This document shows, piece by piece, positions 1-7,035 of a DNA stretch of 15,430 bases. The notes below the pieces were generated by a model. The model saw only the letters and a list, made by a program, of their open reading frames with translations. It had not been told where the DNA came from and did not search any database. Position 1 is the stretch's first letter, and the number at the start of each line of letters is the position of its first letter. The position numbers were made by a program, and so were the translations under genes. The stretch lies in contig JACMRS010000224.1 of assembly GCA_014376345.1 (NCBI GenBank), forward strand, positions 1-15,430. Direction: 5' to 3'. The stretch comes from Bacteroidia bacterium. Its GTDB lineage: Bacteria > Bacteroidota > Bacteroidia > NS11-12g > UBA955.

Positions 1-109
1 CTTGTAACGAAGGGATTACGCCAATACCAAAATGCTTTTCAGTATTTCGTTGACCAAAAACACTAATCGCAAATAAAACTAAAATGATAGTTGCTAAATA
101 TTTTTTCAT
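1..109 (-). CDS. N-terminus of an exported protein, cut by the window edge
   Basis: Only the first 36 codons are present; the gene continues beyond the left edge. The product begins MKKYLATIILVLFAISVFGQ and continues with RNTEKHFGIG. This is a classic signal peptide: two lysines, then a hydrophobic core of about 15 residues ending in VFG-Q, with probable cleavage next to G19/Q20. The protein is therefore probably periplasmic, outer-membrane or secreted. The text after the signal (GIGVIPSLQ) is compatible with an outer-membrane beta-barrel or porin-like protein, but that is a guess. The ATG at 109-107 overlaps the TAA of the upstream MATE gene by one base (TAATG), which suggests translational coupling and membership of the same transcript. 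Function unknown. Confidence 0.7.
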   Translation of the reverse strand, partial: MKKYLATIILVLFAISVFGQRNTEKHFGIGVIPSLQ

Positions 110-1545
110 TATTCGAAATTGAGTGTTTTTACGAGTCTGTTAAATCGCCATAAAAGTAATGCTGCCGCTAAAGTAAGGCCTGCAATAAATCCTGTCCAGA
201 TTCCCTGAAGACCCCATCCAAGACCAATATTATGACCCCAAATTGTGGTGTTGAATGCCAGCAAAGCACTTCCAGGTATCATAAATATCCAATAAGAAAC
301 AAATGCAATCATCGATGGAATTTTAACATCTTTAATACCTCTGAGTAATCCTGCACCGACCGCTTGAAATCCATCACTAAGTTGAAAGAAAGCTGCAAAG
401 ATTAATAGCATTGATGAGAGTTCAAGTACAAAAGGTTCACTCGTAAACCAATGTGGAAGGTAGTTATTGAAAATAATAAATATCAATGCAAAAACTATTT
501 CTGCGATAAAGGTTAAAAGTAGAATGGCATTACCCGAGCGTTTTACGCCAATTTTATCTTTAGCACCATAAGCGTTGCCGACCATAATACTTCCTGCAGC
601 AGAAAATCCAGTAACTGCCATGTAAGTAACAGATGCCATAATAATTGCTATCTGGTGAGCGCCCATGTGTCTTGGACTTATCCAACCGGACATGGTAATA
701 CCCGCACTAAATGCTGCGATTTCAAAGAAGTATTGAAGTCCAACCGGCATACCCATTTTGAAAATGGTAAGTTCTCTACTGAATTTTTTAACAGTAACAG
801 TTATATTTTTATAGATGGCTCTGAAACTTTTAGATTCTTCATCCCTGAGCATCCAGAATAATATGCCTATCAGCATAAATATCCTTGCAGATAAAGTTGC
901 AAATGCCGGTCCAAGTGCTCCCAGTTTTGGAAAACCCCAAATGCCATTTATTAATAATTCATTAAGAATAATATTTAATGCAACTCCAATTAAAGTAATT
1001 GTCATCGCAGGCATGGTTCTACCGAGTCCGTCAAAGTATTGTTTCAGGACATTAAAAAATATCATGAAAGGAATACTGACATTAATTATTGCTAAAAAAT
1101 CTGTGCTGGTTTTATTGACAATATCAGATTGTCCGAACCAATGGATATTATAAGCGAGAAAACTCATCAGCGCATATAAAATAATAGAGATAACGAATGA
1201 GAGTCTCATTCCGGACAGCATAATAGGGTAGCTTTGTGGTCTGTTACCTTCACCATCTGCAATTGCAATTAATGGTGAAATAGCAAATGTAACTCCGATA
1301 CCCAGAATAATTATTGTCATGAAAATACTTGTGGCAAAGCCAACAGAACCTACAGCTTCCGCACCCACTACGCCTACCTGAAGTGTGTCAAAAAAGCCCA
1401 TAAGTACCATTCCGAGTTGGCCGGCAATAATAGGAAGCGAAAGCTTTAGCGCTTGAGAAATGTATATTGAATAGCCTTTAAACGCACGAAGCATAGCTGC
1501 AAATCTAATGAATATGGCAGACATTTCAACCCTGGATATTGCCAT
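109..1545 (-). CDS. MATE-family multidrug/cation efflux transporter
   Basis: An inner-membrane transporter of the MATE (multidrug and toxic compound extrusion) family, expected to export cationic or amphipathic compounds in exchange for Na+ or H+. Its 478 residues fit the family's usual 450-480, and about twelve hydrophobic segments in two lobes are visible. Family hallmarks seen: GQLGMVLMGFFDTLQVG in TM1 (residues 42-58, acidic D53), LNIILNELLINGIWGFPKLGALGPA (about 190-214), an acidic residue in the second lobe at E275 within FFEIAAFSAG, MGAHQIAI (294-301), GNAYGAKD (323-330) and LLRGIKDVKIPS (400-411). The substrate cannot be read. The start is uncertain: M1 at 1545, M8 at 1524 (AGGG five bases upstream, the best SD-like match) and M18 at 1494 all leave TM1 intact. 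It overlaps the next gene by one base. It lies 95 bp downstream of the universal stress gene, so separate or shared transcription are both possible. Confidence 0.93.
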   Translation of the reverse strand: MAISRVEMSAIFIRFAAMLRAFKGYSIYISQALKLSLPIIAGQLGMVLMGFFDTLQVGVVGAEAVGSVGFATSIFMTIIILGIGVTFAISPLIAIADGEGNRPQSYPIMLSGMRLSFVISIILYALMSFLAYNIHWFGQSDIVNKTSTDFLAIINVSIPFMIFFNVLKQYFDGLGRTMPAMTITLIGVALNIILNELLINGIWGFPKLGALGPAFATLSARIFMLIGILFWMLRDEESKSFRAIYKNITVTVKKFSRELTIFKMGMPVGLQYFFEIAAFSAGITMSGWISPRHMGAHQIAIIMASVTYMAVTGFSAAGSIMVGNAYGAKDKIGVKRSGNAILLLTFIAEIVFALIFIIFNNYLPHWFTSEPFVLELSSMLLIFAAFFQLSDGFQAVGAGLLRGIKDVKIPSMIAFVSYWIFMIPGSALLAFNTTIWGHNIGLGWGLQGIWTGFIAGLTLAAALLLWRFNRLVKTLNFE

Positions 1546-1564
1546 ATTTCATTCACATCATCAC

Positions 1565-1582
1565 ATCTGATTCTATTCAGAT
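1565..1582. promoter_or_regulatory. short inverted repeat upstream of the MATE gene
   Basis: The sequence ATCTGA-N6-TCAGAT is a perfect 6-bp dyad about 20 bp upstream of the longest possible MATE start. Its place and symmetry are what an operator for a small dimeric repressor would look like, and efflux genes are often locally repressed. No regulator gene is adjacent, and a 6-bp dyad arises easily by chance in AT-rich DNA. No TAnnTTTG element was found in this gap. Confidence 0.2.
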
Positions 1583-1640
1583 TACACCTGCCGGAAAATA
1601 TGTTAAAAATAAATATTTAACACTCTGCTTCAAAAGCAAA

Positions 1641-2453
1641 TTAACTCATGCTCTGTGAAATTTTTGTAGAGCGCGAATGAACTGACAGAACAGGGATTGA
1701 TGAATGGTTTACAAGCTGCTGAGCATACGTTCCCATAAACAAACTGTTTGTTCCTTCTGTTTCTGTCATAATTGCAATAAGATTTGCTTTGTGTAATTCT
1801 GCAAATTTTATACAATCGTCTGCAACATTGTTACCATAGCTTTCAATAAATGAATTTTTAATACCTGATTCGTCAAGATAATTTTTAACCTGACTGGCAT
1901 AATTGAAAAGTTTTTTGCGAATGTCTTCAGATTTATGTTTGCTTACAGCAAATACAATTACCTCCGAATTAAAGGCCTGAGCCAGTTCAGCTACAAAACC
2001 AATCTTCTGTCTTGTCTCTTCCGAATCATCTATTGGCATTAGCACTTTTTGGAAATGTCCTGCTGCTGAAGCACTGTCCTGCATAGTAATTACAGGGCAT
2101 TTTGATGAACTGATTACTCTGAAAGCATTGCTTCCTATCCATAAATTTTGAAAACCTGTTACGCCATAGCTTCCCATAATAATCAAGTCTGCACTTATTT
2201 CAGTTTCAAGCTTTGTTATTTCTTTATGAATACTGCCTTTTCTTTCATAAAAATCAATAGCTATTTTTTCTTTTTCTGATTGAGCTTTAATATCCGCTTT
2301 TATCGCTTCTGTCAGATTGCTGTTCTCTCTTGCAACATAAACGGCTGAAAGCTTTGCATTAAATATTTTAGCCAGTATAATACCAGAATTAAGTGCCGTC
2401 CTTGCAGAAGCAGATTGTACGTAAGGAACCAGGATGTGTGTAAAGTGTTTCAT
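1641..2453 (-). CDS. tandem-domain universal stress protein (UspA family)
   Basis: A cytoplasmic universal stress protein made of two Usp domains in one 270-residue chain, as is common in Bacteroidota; single-domain UspA is about 145 residues. Domain 1 (about 2-125) starts with HILVPYVQS and carries an intact nucleotide-binding motif G-2X-G-9X-G-S (G94, G97, G107, S108), so ATP binding is predicted. Domain 2 (about 135-259) starts with KVLMPIDDSEETRQK, again the Usp beta-1/helix-1 pattern, but its motif region (MTETEGTNSLFMGTYAQQL, 229-247) has lost the first glycines and keeps only the final G-T. The second half is therefore probably structural or binds poorly. Such proteins are typically induced by stress or growth arrest; the client here is unknown. 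It stands as a single gene between the surface-protein pair and the MATE gene, with 109 bp upstream and no convincing promoter element found. The start MKHFTHILVPY is the only sensible one. Confidence 0.93.
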   Translation of the reverse strand: MKHFTHILVPYVQSASARTALNSGIILAKIFNAKLSAVYVARENSNLTEAIKADIKAQSEKEKIAIDFYERKGSIHKEITKLETEISADLIIMGSYGVTGFQNLWIGSNAFRVISSSKCPVITMQDSASAAGHFQKVLMPIDDSEETRQKIGFVAELAQAFNSEVIVFAVSKHKSEDIRKKLFNYASQVKNYLDESGIKNSFIESYGNNVADDCIKFAELHKANLIAIMTETEGTNSLFMGTYAQQLVNHSSIPVLSVHSRSTKISQSMS

Positions 2454-2562
2454 GATCTGTGCGTTGTTTTAATTATAAACGAATTACGCAAAAAATAACC
2501 GATTTTCAAAATATTATTTTACTAATCCGCTTACCTGGTTAATAAAAGGGGTGTCAAAGAAA

Positions 2563-5500
2563 TTAACGAAGCAGTGTTACAGTTCCTGTAAAATTGTACG
2601 TTTTGCCGTTAAGATATTTAAAAGAAATTCTGTACATATAAACTCCCTCCGGACATTTGGTGTCTTTATAAAGTCCGTTCCAGCCATTTAAAGGACTGTT
2701 ACCCGTGTAAAGTTTTTCACCCCATCTGTTATAAATATCGAAATGAAAATCAGAAGCAACTTTTAATCCTTCAGTTTTAAAAATGTCATTTAATCCATCG
2801 TCATTTGGTGTAAAAACATCAGGCATAAACATACTGAAACCGGTAGGGTAAATATAAATGTCTTTTACAGTTGTATCTGCACAGCCGTTTACATTGCTTA
2901 CCATCAGAATCACTTTTCCACTGAAAAGATCATTGATAATTATCTGAGTATCTTGTCCGTTACTTTTTCCTAAAGGAAAAACCCATGAATATTTATTAAA
3001 AGCATTAGCAGACCCGGCTTTAAAGTTTACTTTAACGGTATCAAGATTGTCGTCATTTATATCATAATTAAAAGTTGCATCCGGAATATTATAAATAACA
3101 GCGCCATTGTTTAGCGTTGTTGAATAGTCACATCCGAAAATATCAGTTACTTTCAAGTCAATATTGTAACCACCCGCACTGCCGTAATAATAAGATAAGG
3201 GAGAGCCGGTTGATTGTTTTCCATCTCCCATTTTCCAGTCAAAACTATTAATTGGATTTCCAGAAATCTGGGTTGCTTTTATAATTACTTTATCTCCAAG
3301 ACATGCACTGTCACCAATAATATTAACTACTGGATTTTCATGAATTAATATTTTTCCTGCATCTGAATTTTCACAGCCTTCTTTAGTTTTTATTTTCAGA
3401 GTAACTGAATGATAACCGGGAATGTTGAATTTAACAGCATTCCTATCCGGCCCTGAAACGGGTATCAGATTGTCAATAAAATATTCAGAACTTATAACAG
3501 AATCTCCGGGCGCTGAAATATTTCCTTTAAAGCTAAAACTGTTGCCGGTTAAACATTGAGTGTCTTTATCCGCAATATATTTTACTGTTGGTTGAGCTAA
3601 TATTTTAAAGGTTTTAGAAATGCTGTCTACACAACCGCCTGCTGCATTTTTAATCACTGTAACCTTGTATGTTGCAGCAATGTTACCCGTAAAATTTAAA
3701 GAATCTACAATTGATGTCTGAGTCTTATTATCTATGAACCATTTTATACTTTCCCCTTTTACAGTTGCTGTTTTAAATTTGAAATTATTTGCTTTGTAAC
3801 ACTGGATATCATCATTAACGGCAAGTGTCATAACAGGACCAGAAGTTACATTGAATGTTTTAATAATACTGTCATAGCACCCAGCGACATCTGTAACCCG
3901 CAATAAAATAGAATGTTTCCCGGTATCCGAAAATGAAAGAGAGGGCGAATTGTAATTGGTATCATTAGTAGAATTCCATGTCCATAAAGTAGAACCATAG
4001 GGACTTGAAAAAATGGATTTATTGTAAAAATAAAATTCATTATAAGAACTGCATTGGTCACTATCATTCATGCTGAAATTAGCTTTCGGACTTATTCCAA
4101 CATAAACTGTTTTTGTTATTGAATCTGTACATCCGGCAAATTTGCTGCTTAGTGCAAGTTTCACTTTAAATACACCATTTGTAGAATATGATTTGACTAC
4201 AGAATCTTTAATTGTGGAAGTTTTACCATCACCAAAATACCATTTATAGGAAAGGTAATTTCCTACAGAACTATCTCTGAAAACAAATGAATTTGATTTG
4301 TCGCATTGTATACTGTCATTGATAATAAAGTTTGCTTTTGGAACAGGAATAACCTCAACAAATTTAATAGCAGTATCAGAACAGCTATGTTTTGATTTGG
4401 CGATTAGTTGAACTTTAAATTCACCTTCTGTAAAATAACGTATATTTTTCATAGCAGGAGTTGTTCCTTTTTTGCCATTGCCCATATCCCAAAAAATGTC
4501 AGAGGTGTCACTGTCTATTTTTGTTGTGTTTGTGAAAGTCCACCTGGCTGTTGGCAGACAACTGATAGAATCGCTGCTTAAAGTAAAATCTGCTGCTGGA
4601 GATGGCCAGATATTTGTTTGATTAAAAGCGGTATCCATACAATTGTGATCACTAATTGTGATGTGTTTAAATGGACGGGCAATGTTTTTGTTAGATGGAT
4701 TATATGTTAGAGATTTATAAAGAACTCCTGAATCGCTGATGGCTGTAGAATTGTCATCAAAAATCCATTTTACCTTTTCTATTTTTCCTACTGTTATTTG
4801 TGAGCTGTCATAAAATCTTATTTCTTCACCTGAACAATAAGTTGAATTAAAAGGAAATGAAAATACTTTTGCCTGAGGGTAAATCATTACTTCATTTGTT
4901 ATTCTGGTTTTACAACTCGGTGTGTAAATATCAAAATATACTTTATATTTTCCAGGCATTGGAAAATGTACCTTTAGTTTTTCTACATCATAATAGGTTC
5001 CAACATTTGGTATTACCCAAACCTTAGTAAGAAGGCTGCTTGATTTAATAGCAACTGAGTCACTAAATTCAAATTGGTTATAACGGTAACAGTTTCGAGT
5101 GCTGTCAATATTAATATTTGAAAATATGCTGATTCTTTCGAATAATGAAGAATCTTTAAATTTGCAATAGCCGGAAGTATCAGTGGCGGTTACCCATATT
5201 TTCCCCGGAGTAAAGGATTTAAAACTTTTACCTGTAGTGCCGTCACTCCATTTAAAGTTATCGAAGAATATATTACGTTCTTCAAAAATTACCGTATCAT
5301 TTCCACATCCAATTTTATCTGTAAGAGGGTTAAAAACCGGCCAATTAATTGAAATCTTTTTTGAAAAAGAATCTTTTACTCCTTTAAAGTCTTCAGCAAC
5401 TGCTTTAACGATATAATCACCAAGTAAAGTGTATGTATGATTTACCGGATCACCAACGGCGGTTTGTCCGTCCCCAAAATACCAGGTTACTTTTTTAAGA

Positions 5501-6888
5501 TTCTTATCAGATTTCGCCTTAAAATGTTTGTATATCTTTGTGTTTTTGCAGTCTAAACGCAAGGTTGAATCTTTAAATTCAAAGTCAAAATTCGGAAGGT
5601 TAAATCCTGCGAGATATAAATATGATTCATAATATCCTAAACCATAACAATAAGCAAGGTGACCATCTGAGCATTCTACCATGTGCTGGCCGAGCTGAAG
5701 TTTAATTTTGGCGTAAGAATATTTTTTTGCACCTTGAAATAAGAGAAATTCTGAAGAATCTATCTTAATGTTATCCAGGTAAACATTATTCTTGGAAGTT
5801 GTTTTAATTATAATATTTACAAAATGGTCTCGAAGGTTTCCTGAATTTACAGTGCTGAATAAGGATCTTTCACCAAAATATTTAGCACTCAGACAGGTTA
5901 CCATTGAAGGATCTCCATAACTGGCATTATAATAGCCATTGCATCCGGCGCCCTTCATAAATTGTAAACAATGAAATTTTTTATCTCCGGAAATGTAAAG
6001 AGCAGTATCTTCAGAATTAACATTGAGCTCCAATGGTTTTTTGCGTGAAACATTAGAATATAGCTTGCCGTTTACCTTAATATTTGTAAAAGTGTCAATT
6101 GGAACAATTCTCACATAATAGCCATTTCTATGTCCAAAATGCGGTGAAACAAGATATGAAGTATCTAAAACTTCCTCGGGCATCACCTGTTCATATTGGT
6201 GATCACAGGCTCCGCATGGATATGCTGAGCACTTATCTCCACTGAACATCACAAGCTTTTTATTATTTGTAACCTGAACAATTGATCCGGTCATAGAACT
6301 GCCCAGTAATTGGTAAACTTCTCCTTGATTTAACAGGATTGAAAATTTAACTCCGGCTGGTTTTCCTCCATTGGTGTTTGAAATGGGAGTAATGTCAATT
6401 TGTGTGGAATCTTCATTAGCAACAAGTAAAAATGCATTGCTGTTATAAGTACTGGCCGGATGGCCACTGATATATTTGGGACTTCTGGGAATGTTAGAAA
6501 TAGGTAGTACTATGCTGGCATCAGTGGTAGCATATAATAAATTCATAGCCGATAAAGACACCGGGAAATCAGAAGTAACTACGATCCCTTTTTTTTCGAT
6601 TACCTCTGTAGTATTTATATAGCCCAGATGTAGAGGAATAGAAACTGCAATTACACTGTCTTTAGGTACGAAGTAAGAGGCAGAATATGATTTTAAAGGA
6701 ATTCTTACAACGACTTTGCTATTTGTAGAAGCAGAAATATAAATTCGAAGTGAATCTTTTTTCCCTGAATATGTAGAGTCAAAATTACCCATAAACCCAA
6801 GCCAGAATTCAGTCCCTGAATTAGTTTTCTGGGCTGAAAGATTGAGTGAAGATAAAAATAACAATAATATCAGTAGGGGTCTAGCCAT
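2563..6888 (-). CDS. giant secreted IgGFc-binding-like / PKD-repeat protein with type IX (CHU_C) C-terminus, paralog A
   Basis: A 1441-residue exported surface protein. Order of parts: signal peptide (1-20, ending LNLSAQ); an IgGFc-binding-protein-like N-terminal domain (about 24-430), recognised from GTEFWLGF at its start, GIVVTSDFPVSLSAMN, FSGDKCSAYPCGACDH followed by YEQVMPEEV, and repeated beta-strand pattern; about eleven Ig/PKD-like modules of roughly 83 residues (435-1345), some with the PKD signature WYFGDG (469-474 and 883-888) or WKMGDG (1218-1223); and a gliding-motility-associated C-terminal domain (1350-1441) with the hallmarks FTPNDDGLND, IYNRWGEKLY, GWNG and CPEGVYMYRI. The last domain is the type B sorting signal of the type IX secretion system, so export across the outer membrane and a surface or released location are expected. 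The IgGFc name is historical; antibody binding is not implied. A role in adhesion or protein-protein contact is inference. No enzymatic domain was seen. It is the downstream member of a tandem paralogous pair. Confidence 0.9.
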   Translation of the reverse strand: MARPLLILLLFLSSLNLSAQKTNSGTEFWLGFMGNFDSTYSGKKDSLRIYISASTNSKVVVRIPLKSYSASYFVPKDSVIAVSIPLHLGYINTTEVIEKKGIVVTSDFPVSLSAMNLLYATTDASIVLPISNIPRSPKYISGHPASTYNSNAFLLVANEDSTQIDITPISNTNGGKPAGVKFSILLNQGEVYQLLGSSMTGSIVQVTNNKKLVMFSGDKCSAYPCGACDHQYEQVMPEEVLDTSYLVSPHFGHRNGYYVRIVPIDTFTNIKVNGKLYSNVSRKKPLELNVNSEDTALYISGDKKFHCLQFMKGAGCNGYYNASYGDPSMVTCLSAKYFGERSLFSTVNSGNLRDHFVNIIIKTTSKNNVYLDNIKIDSSEFLLFQGAKKYSYAKIKLQLGQHMVECSDGHLAYCYGLGYYESYLYLAGFNLPNFDFEFKDSTLRLDCKNTKIYKHFKAKSDKNLKKVTWYFGDGQTAVGDPVNHTYTLLGDYIVKAVAEDFKGVKDSFSKKISINWPVFNPLTDKIGCGNDTVIFEERNIFFDNFKWSDGTTGKSFKSFTPGKIWVTATDTSGYCKFKDSSLFERISIFSNINIDSTRNCYRYNQFEFSDSVAIKSSSLLTKVWVIPNVGTYYDVEKLKVHFPMPGKYKVYFDIYTPSCKTRITNEVMIYPQAKVFSFPFNSTYCSGEEIRFYDSSQITVGKIEKVKWIFDDNSTAISDSGVLYKSLTYNPSNKNIARPFKHITISDHNCMDTAFNQTNIWPSPAADFTLSSDSISCLPTARWTFTNTTKIDSDTSDIFWDMGNGKKGTTPAMKNIRYFTEGEFKVQLIAKSKHSCSDTAIKFVEVIPVPKANFIINDSIQCDKSNSFVFRDSSVGNYLSYKWYFGDGKTSTIKDSVVKSYSTNGVFKVKLALSSKFAGCTDSITKTVYVGISPKANFSMNDSDQCSSYNEFYFYNKSIFSSPYGSTLWTWNSTNDTNYNSPSLSFSDTGKHSILLRVTDVAGCYDSIIKTFNVTSGPVMTLAVNDDIQCYKANNFKFKTATVKGESIKWFIDNKTQTSIVDSLNFTGNIAATYKVTVIKNAAGGCVDSISKTFKILAQPTVKYIADKDTQCLTGNSFSFKGNISAPGDSVISSEYFIDNLIPVSGPDRNAVKFNIPGYHSVTLKIKTKEGCENSDAGKILIHENPVVNIIGDSACLGDKVIIKATQISGNPINSFDWKMGDGKQSTGSPLSYYYGSAGGYNIDLKVTDIFGCDYSTTLNNGAVIYNIPDATFNYDINDDNLDTVKVNFKAGSANAFNKYSWVFPLGKSNGQDTQIIINDLFSGKVILMVSNVNGCADTTVKDIYIYPTGFSMFMPDVFTPNDDGLNDIFKTEGLKVASDFHFDIYNRWGEKLYTGNSPLNGWNGLYKDTKCPEGVYMYRISFKYLNGKTYNFTGTVTLLR
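2850..5585 (-). repeat. array of about eleven cysteine-paired Ig/PKD-like modules, paralog A
   Basis: This is a protein-level repeat inside paralog A, not a DNA-identical one. First cysteines of successive modules lie at residues 447, 528, 600, 685, 777, 862, 946, 1030, 1112 and 1196; second cysteines at 575, 659, 750, 836, 920, 1004, 1086, 1172, 1253 and 1336. From 777 on, the period is 82-85 residues and the within-module distance is 56-60. Core patterns are NDSxQC followed by N-x-F-x-F at the module start and GC-x-DSI-x-K at its end. Module 1 lacks the second cysteine (V504 in its place) and the last module lacks the first. Intramodule disulfides are likely but inferred. Confidence 0.8.
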
Positions 6889-6912
6889 TCTTTTTCTTAA
6901 ATTCTATGCAAA

Positions 6913-6920
6913 CAAATATA
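6913..6920 (-). promoter_or_regulatory. probable -7 promoter element of paralog A
   Basis: On the minus strand this reads TATATTTG, an exact match to the Bacteroidota -7 consensus TAnnTTTG, 24 bp before the ATG at 6888. No clean TTTG lies at the expected -33 distance (the positions give TAAA or GTTA). Support comes from the identical octamer at nearly the same distance before paralog B. The remainder of the 146-bp gap holds only AT-rich inverted repeats (ATTTAAT at 6954-6960 with ATTAAAT at 6963-6969; ATTTCAA at 6976-6982 with TTGAAAT at 6996-7002). Confidence 0.55.
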
Positions 6921-7035
6921 ATGAAAAGCTATCCATTATTTTAACATGTCAGCATTTAATTTATTAAATGGCTATATTTCAAGCTGTTATATTTTTTGAA
7001 ATTTATTTGAAAGATACCTGAGATTTTATAAACTA

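Noticed and set aside
655..1153. Plus-strand open frames of 68 and 112 codons opposite the MATE gene
   Set aside because: They are antisense to a clearly conserved membrane protein and their products resemble no family; they are shadows of the real frame.
1601..1638. Two small hairpins (TGCTT/AAGCA and TGTTAAA/TTTAACA) after the universal stress gene, considered as a terminator
   Set aside because: The stems are only 5 and 7 bp, the longer one nearly all A/T, and no clean T-run follows the first; too weak to call.
2460..2557. TTGACA and TATAAT hexamers (minus strand) upstream of the universal stress gene
   Set aside because: They are about 70 bp apart, not 17, and Bacteroidota primary sigma factors do not use that consensus.
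6954..7002. AT-only inverted repeats between the two giant genes, considered as a terminator or attachment site
   Set aside because: The arms are 7 bp of almost pure A/T without a GC stem or T-tract on the transcribed side; expected by chance.
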